A stretch of 64,000 bases of DNA from Vreelandella salicampi. Lineage in GTDB: Bacteria; Pseudomonadota; Gammaproteobacteria; Pseudomonadales; Halomonadaceae. The position numbers and the translations under genes were made by a program. This document shows, piece after piece, positions 45,398-53,985 of the stretch. The first letter of the stretch is position 1. Every line of letters begins with the position of its first letter. Location of the stretch: the NCBI RefSeq assembly GCF_013415105.1, contig NZ_JACCDF010000010.1, positions 108,494-172,493 of the forward strand, given 5' to 3'. The notes beneath the pieces were generated by a model. The model did no database searches and was not told the origin of the DNA. It was given only the letters and a program-made list of their open reading frames with translations.

Positions 45398-48300
45398 ATG
45401 CGCGATGAAGTAAGTGAGTCTGATCAGCTGGTTCTCTTCGGCCATTTCTCCCTCTCCCAGGGGGAGGATGTGCTGACCCATTTCAGCTATGACAAAGTGA
45501 AAGCGTTGCTGGTGTACTTGCTACTACACCGCCAGCCGGTGAATCGTGCCGCGCTCGCGGAGCTTCTCTGGCCAGACCAAGGGTTATCGTCAGGGCGTAC
45601 TAACCTACGTCATGCGTTGCACTGTTTGCGTCAGTCGCTTGGGGATAAAGCGGACCAGGTGCTCAACGTTTCCCGCCAAACAATCGCTTTTAACTTGCCC
45701 CCCCATTGGCAGGTGGATTTACATGAGTTGCAGCGTTTGCTCGAAAGGCCGCGCGATCTTGAAACGCTCGACGCGGTGCTGGCCTGCTACCAAGGGGATT
45801 TGATCGAAGAGTTGCAGCTAACCAACTGTGCCGAATTTCAGCGTTGGCTGGTGCAAGTACGCAACGAATGGCGTCAGCGTGTTATCCGTTTTGCCGAACA
45901 GGTACTGGACGCACACACCGATCTGCCGGATGCCATGTTAGAAACCTTGGTAAGCCGCTTTTCGGGTTATGGCCCTTTCCATGAGCGGCTGGTGAAGCAG
46001 TTGGCGGAGCAAGACCAAATGGCCGCTGCCCATGAGCAGTACAATAGTTATTTACAGCTGTTGGCGCTCTCGGGTCAGCAACCGGAACCCAGCTTTTTAC
46101 AGCTTGCTAACTATTGGTCAGATGGGCACCAGGACCCACGCATGATCAGCCCGCAAGGGGCCTATTCTCGTACCTTGGCGGCAGATAGTAAGCCGCTGCG
46201 CGAGGATGAAATCGAACTTCGTCAGCTTTCGGTTATGGCCATACGTCTGCGTTTGCAAGGTGATTGGCAAGACCGCGGAGCGACCCGCAGCTGCCTGACC
46301 TTGCAGCTTGAGTTGCTGCGCTGGCTGGAGCAACAGTGCCATCACTTGGGCGGATTTTGGTTACCTGGCGCCACGGGGGGCTTGGGCTTAGCCTGCTTTG
46401 GCACGCACGGGCCCGCGCACCAGCTGGCTGAGCTAGTGGCGTTATACGAGCACTGCCGACATGCGCTGCCGCAGGAGTGCGAACGCCACTGGACGGGAGA
46501 AGGTGAGCCGCCAAGCTTTGAGTTGGCAGCGGGCTTGCACAGTGGCCGCGTCGTTTACCTGCCAGAACGCCAGTTAGCTGACCCGCTAGGGCAAGTGACG
46601 CAGGTTTCGCTTGAACTAATGAGTGCCGCAGAAGGTAGTGAACTTGTGATTTCGCAAGAGGCGAGCCAACACATGCCGCCCGCGCTTGATTTGCAACCAC
46701 GCCTTACGTCGCGCTTGCTAGCAAGCGATGGCCGCGTGCGACTGCGAGCCTTAGCCCTAGGCAAAAACGAGGGCGGTCGCGATGCCATGCCGCCAAGTTT
46801 GGTCGGGCGCGAAATGGCCTTACGCACATTGCGTGATGCCCTGGCACGGGCTGGCATTGGGTTACGCCAAAGCGTGTTAGTGCGAGGGCCTTCCGGCATG
46901 GGGAAATCCGCGCTGATGGTCGGGTTTCGTCAGTTGGAACTTAGCCGCGACGCCGCGATTTGTTGGCAGCCTGCCACACGCTTGTCGGTATTAGAGCCAT
47001 ACGGCGTGGCTCGTTCGTTGATCGCTTGGTATCTCGATGCCGAGCCTGATACTGGCCTAGTGAATGAGCTGCAGGCCCGCTTGGGCATGCCTGAGCTTGA
47101 CGATGCCCGCCAGCGCTTATTGGAAGAAGCGCTAGGGGTGCGCGACGTTCAGGAAATTACCCAGCTGACACAAAGCGGTGAAGCCGTAGAGCTGGTGGTA
47201 AACCTGCTGCATTGTTTAATAGAGCAGCAGGCGTCGGAACGAACCCTCGTATTAATGCTCGATGATTTACAGTGGTTAGATGAGCCTTCATTCAAAGTGC
47301 TATCTGGCTTACAGGCACGCTTACCCATCAACACGGCCTTTATGCTCGTCGCAAGTCACCATGGTCGCGAGGCGCTGCCGGTCAAGCTTCACTGGGACCA
47401 GCAAATCACGCTAGGGCGTTTGGATGAATTGCAGTCCTCGCGGTTGTTGTCGCAGTTGGCACGTCGTTACCGTATTCATCTTAGCCCGCGGTTGCGCAAC
47501 CAAATTATTGAGCGTTGCGACGGCGTGCCGCTCTATATGCAGGAGATTTGCCGGCGTCTGGATATGGACCGTCGTGAGGGGCGATCCATACAGTTTGATG
47601 ATTTGCCCAAAGGGCTTTTAGGCCTACTCGCTAGCCGCATTGATCAGTTAGAACAAGATCGCCACTTAGCCCATGTGGCTGCTGTATTGGGTAAACGCTT
47701 TCGGCTGGATTTTCTTGCCGAGTGCAGCGGCGTCGAGCCACCAGCGCTGCAGCAGGCGTTGGAACATATGCGCCAGCTTGAAATTGTCGAGCCGGTTGAA
47801 AAAGAGGGGGATCATCCGGAGTACCAGTTTAGCCATCAGCTTCTGCAGGAAGCGGCTTATCTTTCCTGCCCACGGGATGTGCGCGTCAAGCTCCATCAAC
47901 AAGTGGTGAGCTTGATCGAAGAGCGCTTTCCGATGTGGATTAGCCGACATCCTGGCGATTTTGCCACCCATCTGCGCCGTAGTGGTCATTACGCCCGCGG
48001 TGCACGTTACTTTGAGCTTGCCGCGCGCGAGGCCCTAAAAGTCAGCGCTAACCGCACGGCGCTGCGTATGGCTGACTTTGGCATTGCTAGCCTGCGTCAT
48101 GTAGACCATCAAACCGAGCGCGAAGTCAGCTTACTTACCGTGCGTGGCCAGGCCGCGTTTGCATTGGAAGGCCACGGCTCGCCAACCGCGCATGAAAGTT
48201 TTGTCCGTGCTCGAGAGCTTTTGCGTAGCACCGGTCAGGAGAGTGCCGATGAGCCAGAAGATTTAGAACAAATCTTTTTGGTGAAGTGGGGGCTCTGGGT

Positions 48301-49300
48301 GGGGCGCAGTCAGCGTTACGCGCATGCGGACGCGTTTGCGTTGGCATCAACGTTGGCGGGTATCGCCGCGAAGTTAGAAGACCCGCGCTATCAGCGCCTG
48401 GCGGATTACGCACGAGCCCACTGCGAATATTGGGCAGGGCGTATTCAGCAAGCGCATGATCACCTTGATGAGATCGATCCGCTCAACGCGCCGATGATGA
48501 TTGAGTGGTTGCCCTTCTCGGATCACCCGCAAGTCACGGCGGCGTGTTTTCAGGGCTGGGCCCTGTGTTTGCGCGGTGATTATCAGCGCGCCGAACGGCA
48601 AGTTTCTGCGGCCATTCGCTTGGCGGAGCAAATCGGCCACCCCGGCACGCTCGCTATGGCATTGTTGTTTGCAGCGGCTCTTTATCGCCAACTTGGACAT
48701 GTGCATTTGGCTACGCGCCACGCCGAGCGGGCAGCGGCGATGACCGGCACACCGGATTTACAACTTTGGCAAATTGCCGCCCAAGCCATTTTGGGCTGGC
48801 AGCGAGCGTTAGGCGGCGACAAAAACGGCTTGCAGAGTATCGAAGAGAGCCTGAATCAAATGGCCGAGCTGAATGGGCGTGATCGTTACCAGCGCCCGGT
48901 ATTATGGTACGCCGATGCGTGTGTGGCATTAGGTGAGCTGAAAGCCGCAGAAGACTACTTAGATCAGTGTTTGGTTATTGCGCAGGAACGTACCACGCTA
49001 TTTTTGCCTGAGTTGGCCACTCAGTTAGCTCGGGTTCGTCAGCGTTTGGGGCACGCACCTCAAGAGGTTAAAGCGCTTGCGAGTCTGGCGATTTCTCAGG
49101 CGCGAAAGCACGGTAACCGCCATCAAGAGTTAGCGGCTCTGGAGTTTTGGCTGACGGATATAGCGCCGGATGATGAAAAAGCTCGGAAAACCTTCCGGCG
49201 CTTGCTCAATGAAGTCAGCCACAGTGACGCACCGGTGCTAGTGCGCTGGGTCAGCCTGCTTGGTCGTCGCTTGGCACCCGAAAGCCTAGAAAGCGATTAG
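45398..49300 (+). CDS. Large BTAD / cyclase-like / NTPase / TPR signal-transduction regulator
   Basis: A 1300-residue protein. Residues 1-100 form an OmpR-like winged helix (LFGHFSLSQGEDVLTHFSYDK, RTNLRHALHCLRQSLG) followed by a bacterial transcriptional activation (BTAD) helical domain to about 245. Residues 277-450 look like a class III nucleotide cyclase fold (AAGLHSGRVVYLPERQ, GLACFGTHGP, AAEGSELVIS), but the metal-binding aspartates are missing, so it is probably a sensor, not an enzyme. A STAND-type NTPase follows: Walker A VRGPSGMGKSALMVGF (about 494-509), Walker B LVLMLDDLQWLDE (about 617). The C-terminal ~500 residues are TPR-like helical repeats. AGGA lies eight bases before the ATG at 45398. 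Target and signal unknown; it likely shares a transcript with miaE. Confidence 0.8.
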   Translation: MRDEVSESDQLVLFGHFSLSQGEDVLTHFSYDKVKALLVYLLLHRQPVNRAALAELLWPDQGLSSGRTNLRHALHCLRQSLGDKADQVLNVSRQTIAFNLPPHWQVDLHELQRLLERPRDLETLDAVLACYQGDLIEELQLTNCAEFQRWLVQVRNEWRQRVIRFAEQVLDAHTDLPDAMLETLVSRFSGYGPFHERLVKQLAEQDQMAAAHEQYNSYLQLLALSGQQPEPSFLQLANYWSDGHQDPRMISPQGAYSRTLAADSKPLREDEIELRQLSVMAIRLRLQGDWQDRGATRSCLTLQLELLRWLEQQCHHLGGFWLPGATGGLGLACFGTHGPAHQLAELVALYEHCRHALPQECERHWTGEGEPPSFELAAGLHSGRVVYLPERQLADPLGQVTQVSLELMSAAEGSELVISQEASQHMPPALDLQPRLTSRLLASDGRVRLRALALGKNEGGRDAMPPSLVGREMALRTLRDALARAGIGLRQSVLVRGPSGMGKSALMVGFRQLELSRDAAICWQPATRLSVLEPYGVARSLIAWYLDAEPDTGLVNELQARLGMPELDDARQRLLEEALGVRDVQEITQLTQSGEAVELVVNLLHCLIEQQASERTLVLMLDDLQWLDEPSFKVLSGLQARLPINTAFMLVASHHGREALPVKLHWDQQITLGRLDELQSSRLLSQLARRYRIHLSPRLRNQIIERCDGVPLYMQEICRRLDMDRREGRSIQFDDLPKGLLGLLASRIDQLEQDRHLAHVAAVLGKRFRLDFLAECSGVEPPALQQALEHMRQLEIVEPVEKEGDHPEYQFSHQLLQEAAYLSCPRDVRVKLHQQVVSLIEERFPMWISRHPGDFATHLRRSGHYARGARYFELAAREALKVSANRTALRMADFGIASLRHVDHQTEREVSLLTVRGQAAFALEGHGSPTAHESFVRARELLRSTGQESADEPEDLEQIFLVKWGLWVGRSQRYAHADAFALASTLAGIAAKLEDPRYQRLADYARAHCEYWAGRIQQAHDHLDEIDPLNAPMMIEWLPFSDHPQVTAACFQGWALCLRGDYQRAERQVSAAIRLAEQIGHPGTLAMALLFAAALYRQLGHVHLATRHAERAAAMTGTPDLQLWQIAAQAILGWQRALGGDKNGLQSIEESLNQMAELNGRDRYQRPVLWYADACVALGELKAAEDYLDQCLVIAQERTTLFLPELATQLARVRQRLGHAPQEVKALASLAISQARKHGNRHQELAALEFWLTDIAPDDEKARKTFRRLLNEVSHSDAPVLVRWVSLLGRRLAPESLESD

Positions 49301-49321
49301 CGCTGTCCTGGCGCGGCTGGC

Positions 49322-49612
49322 TTAGCCTGTTGCGCTTTCCAGTTGGGTTAGCGCGGCGAGGGCGTCTTCACGTTTCTCGCCGCATAGCGCTGAATCGAAG
49401 TGAAACTGCGCGCAAACCGCTGGGCGTGAGGCGTCGCCAAATAGGCGGCACAAATTATGTTCATCGAGTTGCACACAGCGTATCCCGGCAGGCTTGCCGT
49501 TAGGCATTCCTGGTATGGGGGTGCTGATGGAAGGCGCTATGCAGCATGCCCCGCAACCGGGGCGGCAACCCTCGCTAGGGGTGGCTTGATCGGTTTGAAT
49601 CAGAGCGTTCAT
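49322..49612 (-). CDS. YkgJ family cysteine-cluster protein
   Basis: 96-residue protein with clustered cysteines, CRPGCGACC (about 16-24), then C46, C55, C67 and C76, the pattern of the YkgJ/UPF0153 zinc- or iron-binding family of unknown function. The start overlaps the queC stop by 4 bp, so it is translationally coupled to queC, suggesting but not proving a link to tRNA modification. Confidence 0.8.
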   Translation of the reverse strand: MNALIQTDQATPSEGCRPGCGACCIAPSISTPIPGMPNGKPAGIRCVQLDEHNLCRLFGDASRPAVCAQFHFDSALCGEKREDALAALTQLESATG

Positions 49613-50331
49613 GGCGAGCCTTCAACAAGAGGCGCAGTGGAGTCTGAGTCATCGGGGTGTGAGGCATAACTGAGCGGATCTACCGCGCCGTTTTGCTCAA
49701 AGGCGGCAAGGCGCTCACGGCAACTACCGCACACCCCACACGCTAATGTCTTACCTTCGTAGCAAGTCCAGGTGTGGGTGTAATCAAGCCCCATAGCGAG
49801 GCCGTCGCGCAGAATATCGGCCTTGCTGGCGTGAAGATAGGGCGCGTGAAGGGTGACCGGGGTGAAGTTGGCAATGCCTGCAACGTGGTTCATCGCGTCG
49901 AAAAACTCGGGGCGGCAATCCGGGTATAGCGCGTGATCGCTAGCGTGGGCGCCATAGTCCACTCGTGTCGCGCCAATATTCACGGCCTTGGCAATGGCTA
50001 GCGAGAGCAGCACCATATTACGGTTGGGAACGACTGTGGCAGCCAAATTTTCGCTGTCGTAGTTGCCATCAGGTACGCTGCGCCCGGGGTTAGTCAGCGC
50101 TGAACTATCCATTAAACCATGGATGGCGCGAATATCGACCACCTGATGAGGGATGGTGAGCGCTTGGCAAACGTGCGTTGCCACGTCGAGTTCGCGACGG
50201 TGGCGCTGACCATAATCAAACGATAACGCATGAACGTTAAGTCCTTCGCGCAGGGCACGATGAAGAACGGTAAATGAATCCATGCCACCGGAATAGATTA
50301 CCACGGTAGTATTTTCTGAAGGGTGGGGCAT
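49609..50331 (-). CDS. queC: 7-cyano-7-deazaguanine (preQ0) synthase
   Basis: ATP-dependent conversion of 7-carboxy-7-deazaguanine to preQ0, the precursor of queuosine in tRNA. 240 residues with PP-loop [10 protein letters not shown] (about 11-20) and the zinc-binding C-terminus [19 protein letters not shown] (four Cys). No preQ1 riboswitch is seen upstream. queD/queE/queF are not in the window. Confidence 0.95.
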   Translation of the reverse strand: MPHPSENTTVVIYSGGMDSFTVLHRALREGLNVHALSFDYGQRHRRELDVATHVCQALTIPHQVVDIRAIHGLMDSSALTNPGRSVPDGNYDSENLAATVVPNRNMVLLSLAIAKAVNIGATRVDYGAHASDHALYPDCRPEFFDAMNHVAGIANFTPVTLHAPYLHASKADILRDGLAMGLDYTHTWTCYEGKTLACGVCGSCRERLAAFEQNGAVDPLSYASHPDDSDSTAPLVEGSP

Positions 50332-50371
50332 ATAAAACGTCTCTTGGTCGGAGAATTTATCTCTTCTGGCT

Positions 50372-50395
50372 GGCGCAAAGTAGGGTATTTGCGCC
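50372..50395. other. Hairpin 1 in the queC-trhP divergent region
   Basis: GGCGCAAA and TTTGCGCC, 8 bp perfect, with loop GTAGGGTA. It falls 41 bases upstream of queC and could lie in its leader on the minus strand. Confidence 0.6.
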
Positions 50396-50452
50396 GAGAA
50401 GGTTTCCGGGGTCCGGTCCGGAAGTCAGCAAGTGTACGTAACACATCTTTAT

Positions 50453-50478
50453 CTGACCAGGCTTGGCTGCCTGGTCAG
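50453..50478. other. Hairpin 2 in the queC-trhP divergent region
   Basis: CTGACCAGGC and GCCTGGTCAG, 10 bp perfect, with loop TTGGCT, ending 50 bases before the trhP ATG. There is no U-run on either strand, so it is not a simple terminator; mRNA leader structure or operator. Confidence 0.6.
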
Positions 50479-50528
50479 TGAAAAGCCAGCTTGGTACTAT
50501 TCACCCACCTTATGAGTGGATATTGTTG

Positions 50529-51941
50529 ATGAAAGCGCCTGAATTACTCTCACCCGCTGGCACCTTTAAAAATATGCGTTACGCGTTTGCCTATGGGGCG
50601 GATGCGGTTTATGCGGGGCAACCGCGCTACTCGCTGCGGGTCCGCAATAATGACTTTAAAATTGATAACTTGCATAAAGGTATCGCGTACGCTCACGAGC
50701 GCGGTAAGCAATTTTATGTCGCCTCCAATATTGCGCCGCATAATAGCAAGTTGAAAACCTACCTGCGCGATATGGAGCCGGTGATAGAAGCCGGCCCCGA
50801 TGCGCTGATCATGTCCGACCCCGGTTTGATCATGATGATTCGTGAGCGCTGGCCAGATCAGGTGATCCATCTTTCGGTGCAGTCCAACGTGGTCAACTGG
50901 GCGGCGGTAAAGTTCTGGCAGCAGCAAGGTATCAGTCGCATTATTTTATCGCGTGAGCTGTCGCTTGCGGAGATTGCGGAAATCCGTGCGCAGTGTCCGG
51001 ATATGGAAATCGAAACCTTTGTTCACGGGGCGCTGTGCATCGCGTATTCAGGCCGCTGCCTGCTCTCGGGCTATTTTAATCACCGCGACCCCAACCAAGG
51101 TACGTGCACCAACGCTTGCCGTTGGAAGTACAACACTGTGGCGGCTTCGCAGGATGAAACCGGCGATATTGTGCCGGCTAACTCGGCGCGCGCTCATTCG
51201 GCAAGCGGCATATGGGTACCAGGTGAAGGCGGGTTGATTGCCGCAGGCAATGGAAGTGTCGCGGAATCAACCGCCACCGCCGGCGGTTTAGAAGGCCAAG
51301 ACGAGCTCTCTGCGTTAATTGAAGATCGCACACGCCCCGGTGAGCTCATGCCGGTATTCGAAGATGAGCACGGCACCTATATCATGAACTCCAAAGACTT
51401 ACGTGCGGTTCAGCATGTGCCGGAGTTGGCCCGTATGGGAGTGACGTCTCTGAAAATTGAGGGGCGCACCAAGTCGCATTACTATGTGGCGCGCACTGCT
51501 CAGGTTTACCGTCGCGCCATCGATGACGCCGTGGCGGGTCGTCCTTTCGATATGCGCTTAATGGATGAGCTCGATAATCTGGCCAACCGCGGCTATACCG
51601 AAGGATTTTATCGCCGCCACGTGCACGACGAATACCAAAATTACCAACAAGGTAACTCGATCGGTGTGCATCAGCAATTTGTCGGCGAGGTGATCGGCTA
51701 TGATCCTGCCCATGGCGAACTAGAAATCGATGTGAAAAATCGTTTTGAAGTCGGTGACGGGGTGGAGCTGATGTTGCCGGGCGGTAACCGCCGCTTTGTG
51801 CTGGAATATATCCAAAACAAGCGCGGCGAGTCAGTTGGTGTAGCGCCTGGCTCCGGCCATGTGGTGCGTATTCCCGTACCCGGTGAGGCGATTGCGTCAG
51901 AACGCATCGAGTTCGCCCTATTGATGCGCGATTTAACGTGA
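50529..51941 (+). CDS. trhP: tRNA 5-hydroxyuridine modification protein TrhP (YegQ, U32 peptidase family)
   Basis: Prephenate-dependent formation of 5-hydroxyuridine at tRNA position 34. 470 residues: MKAPELLSPAGTFKNMRYAFAYGADAVYAG at the start of the barrel and the U32 signature ETFVHGALCIAYSGRCLLSGYF followed by GTCTNACRW (Cys cluster). After CRWKY there is an Ala/Gly/Ser-rich insert of roughly 60 residues (about 205-280: SARAHSASGIWVPGEGGL, GNGSVAESTATAGG) that E. coli YegQ lacks in this form. The ATG at 50529 fits the family start; only a weak GAGTGG lies upstream. Divergent from queC, another tRNA wobble-base gene. Confidence 0.9.
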   Translation: MKAPELLSPAGTFKNMRYAFAYGADAVYAGQPRYSLRVRNNDFKIDNLHKGIAYAHERGKQFYVASNIAPHNSKLKTYLRDMEPVIEAGPDALIMSDPGLIMMIRERWPDQVIHLSVQSNVVNWAAVKFWQQQGISRIILSRELSLAEIAEIRAQCPDMEIETFVHGALCIAYSGRCLLSGYFNHRDPNQGTCTNACRWKYNTVAASQDETGDIVPANSARAHSASGIWVPGEGGLIAAGNGSVAESTATAGGLEGQDELSALIEDRTRPGELMPVFEDEHGTYIMNSKDLRAVQHVPELARMGVTSLKIEGRTKSHYYVARTAQVYRRAIDDAVAGRPFDMRLMDELDNLANRGYTEGFYRRHVHDEYQNYQQGNSIGVHQQFVGEVIGYDPAHGELEIDVKNRFEVGDGVELMLPGGNRRFVLEYIQNKRGESVGVAPGSGHVVRIPVPGEAIASERIEFALLMRDLT

Positions 51942-52034
51942 GAGCATCAAAGATGAGTAGACCAACCAGCGTCTTCACGGCGTCGCTGAGCTAGTAAGTG
52001 CTACGCTGAACCTCCGCCAACGCGAGATAAACTT

Positions 52035-52457
52035 ATGGCAACGATTCAACATAGTGAAATCCTATCTGCTTCGCCTGACAGAGTATTTGCTCTGTTGCGC
52101 CGTGTGGAAGATTTTGCTGATTATTCCGACCTAATTCAGCGTATTGAGCCGTTAGGCAATGACCGTTATCGCTGGTACGTGCGGGCGGTCGGTATGGACT
52201 GGACGTTTGACGTGGAAGTAACGGAAGCAAAAGCACCGGAAGTACTGGCGTGGAAGTCGCTTGATGGCGTGAAAAATCAAGGGCGGTATCAGTTGCGCCC
52301 AGTCCCTAACGGCACGGAGGTCTCGCTTACACTAACGTATGAGATCCGCAACCGGTTCGTCGAAAAGGCGGTGAATAAAGCGGTGAACCCGCTAGTGGGA
52401 AAGGTCAGCGGTCAAATTTTGGAACGAGTAGAAGCCCGGCTAAACGCAGAGAAATAA
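52035..52457 (+). CDS. SRPBCC (START-like) family protein
   Basis: 140 residues forming a helix-grip fold: QHSEILSASPDRVFALLRRVEDFADYSDLIQRIEPL at the N-terminus, then ISTRAND-type alternation and a long C-terminal helix (VGKVSGQILERVEARLNAEK). Relatives include polyketide cyclases, Coq10-like lipid-binding proteins and RatA. The hydrophobic pocket and terminal helix suggest lipid or hydrophobic ligand binding; no catalytic residues can be named. It stands alone between trhP and the minus-strand genes. Confidence 0.75.
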   Translation: MATIQHSEILSASPDRVFALLRRVEDFADYSDLIQRIEPLGNDRYRWYVRAVGMDWTFDVEVTEAKAPEVLAWKSLDGVKNQGRYQLRPVPNGTEVSLTLTYEIRNRFVEKAVNKAVNPLVGKVSGQILERVEARLNAEK

Positions 52458-52529
52458 TCGCTAAGTGATGGCTTAAAATCCAGTCACTTAGCGGGTCATG
52501 TTGAGATTAAACACTACGTTTTGAATTGC

Positions 52530-52769
52530 TTAGTTGTTTTTGTGCATTGAGACGTCTAAATGGTCAACGACTTCTGCCCAGTCGGCGTCTTCATCCACGG
52601 CTTCACGCAGAAACTCCGCTTGACCTTCGTTCCAGCAAGCAGCATCGGCCAACGGCATCTCTTCAGGCAGCGGCGAGTTACGTTCGATAAAGCGCTCAAT
52701 TGAGGCTGTGTCATTGGCTAGGCCAAGTTGTTCAAACAGTTCGCTAAAGTGGTGAACCGGTTTATCCAT
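52530..52769 (-). CDS. DUF2789 family protein
   Basis: A 79-residue acidic protein (MDKPVHHFSELFEQLGLAND, IERFIERNSPLPEEMPLADA, AEFLREAVDEDADWAEVVDHLD) matching the DUF2789 pattern, a small family of unknown function in Gammaproteobacteria. The ATG at 52769 has a strong AAAGGAG; the frame is open further upstream but those codons are not family-like. Confidence 0.85.
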   Translation of the reverse strand: MDKPVHHFSELFEQLGLANDTASIERFIERNSPLPEEMPLADAACWNEGQAEFLREAVDEDADWAEVVDHLDVSMHKNN

Positions 52770-52881
52770 CGATTTTCTCCTTTCGATACAGTCGGTAACA
52801 AGTGATTCGTCGCTACTCTCACCATAGCGCGTATGCGCGTTTATGCTACGTTGACGTGGCACTGGGTCGCGACGAAATATA

Positions 52882-53952
52882 CTAGCGCTCGCCCACCAAG
52901 GGTGTCACGAATTGTTGACGACGCCCGGCCTCAGTGAGGGGCTGGGCAAGCAAGTGGATGAGCTTGGTATAAGCCGCCTCAGGCGTCATACCATCGCCCG
53001 AGATAACGCCAGCTTCTACTAAATCGTGGCCAGCCGCGTAGGCGCCAAGATGGACACTACCTTGCGGGGCTTGGCTGATGGCCGCAATGAGTTTGCCTTC
53101 TCCGGTTGCCGCGGCGATAGCCGCTACGATATCGGGGTCGTTGGCGATGTTGCCCGCTCCCCAAAGCTCTAACAGTGCGCCCCGTACTCGGGCATCGTTT
53201 AGCCATGCTGCAAGTTGCCAAGCGGCCATGCCCGGCCAAAGCGTTACCCTGACCACTTCGCCTTGAGCCAGAGGGGCGTAGTCAGGCAACTCAAAACGTG
53301 GTGCACCGCGCTGTTGATGGGAAAGGCCACGGCTTGGGTAATAAACAAAATCCTCTTCGACACGCTCGCCCAGCAGAGGGTAATTGGGGCTTGTGAAGGC
53401 ATTCGCCGCTTCGGTGTGCTGTTTTACGGCTCGCGTACCGCGTAGGAGTTGACCTGCGAAATAGATGGCGACTTCCTGAAGCGCTGATTGAGCTGCAAAA
53501 TGTAACGCCCCTTGGATATTTTCAAGTGCGTCGCTATTGGCGATTTCCAGCGGCTGCATAGCCCCGGTGACCACAACGGGCCTATCTAGCCCTTGTAGCT
53601 GATACGCAAGGCTTGCGGCCGTCCAGCTTAAGGTGTCGGTGCCGTGGAGCACCACAAAGCCCCGATAATCGCTTAAGCGAGCACCAATGTCAGCAGCAAT
53701 GTGTTGCCAGGTCATGGGATTAGCAGCGCTTGAGTCGATGGGCGTCGAATAGCTTAAAAGATCAAACACTGGAAGACGTTGGCGCTCGGGCAGAGGTAAC
53801 TGTGCTAGCGCTTGGTCTAGGCGTTTATCGAAATGGCCACTAGGGACTAGGCCATTTGGGGAGACTTCCATGCCGATCGTGCCGCCGGTATAGATAATCA
53901 ATATACGCTCTTCAGATGGAGCGCAGGCTGCTAAAGGCGAGGGTGTGCTCAT
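52882..53952 (-). CDS. ansA: L-asparaginase, type I (cytoplasmic)
   Basis: Hydrolyses asparagine to aspartate and ammonia. 356 residues with both catalytic threonines: IIYTGGTIGME (about 19-29) and VVLHGTDTLSWTAASLAYQL (about 99-118), plus the Lys-containing region. No signal peptide, so cytoplasmic. GGGAG precedes the ATG. The CynX-type permease gene ends 34 bp upstream on the same strand and may be cotranscribed. Confidence 0.92.
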   Translation of the reverse strand: MSTPSPLAACAPSEERILIIYTGGTIGMEVSPNGLVPSGHFDKRLDQALAQLPLPERQRLPVFDLLSYSTPIDSSAANPMTWQHIAADIGARLSDYRGFVVLHGTDTLSWTAASLAYQLQGLDRPVVVTGAMQPLEIANSDALENIQGALHFAAQSALQEVAIYFAGQLLRGTRAVKQHTEAANAFTSPNYPLLGERVEEDFVYYPSRGLSHQQRGAPRFELPDYAPLAQGEVVRVTLWPGMAAWQLAAWLNDARVRGALLELWGAGNIANDPDIVAAIAAATGEGKLIAAISQAPQGSVHLGAYAAGHDLVEAGVISGDGMTPEAAYTKLIHLLAQPLTEAGRRQQFVTPLVGER

Positions 53953-53985
53953 GGTAAAACTCCCGTTTGGATCGACTGGGCGAGG

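Noticed and set aside
46233..46700. A 155-codon minus-strand frame inside the large regulator gene
   Set aside because: Lies entirely opposite coding sequence and gives an Ala/Arg-rich translation without motifs.
50332..50462. Possible preQ1 riboswitch before queC
   Set aside because: The hairpin is not followed by the A-rich tail (AAAAAACTAA-like) that completes a preQ1-I pseudoknot, nor does it match preQ1-II.
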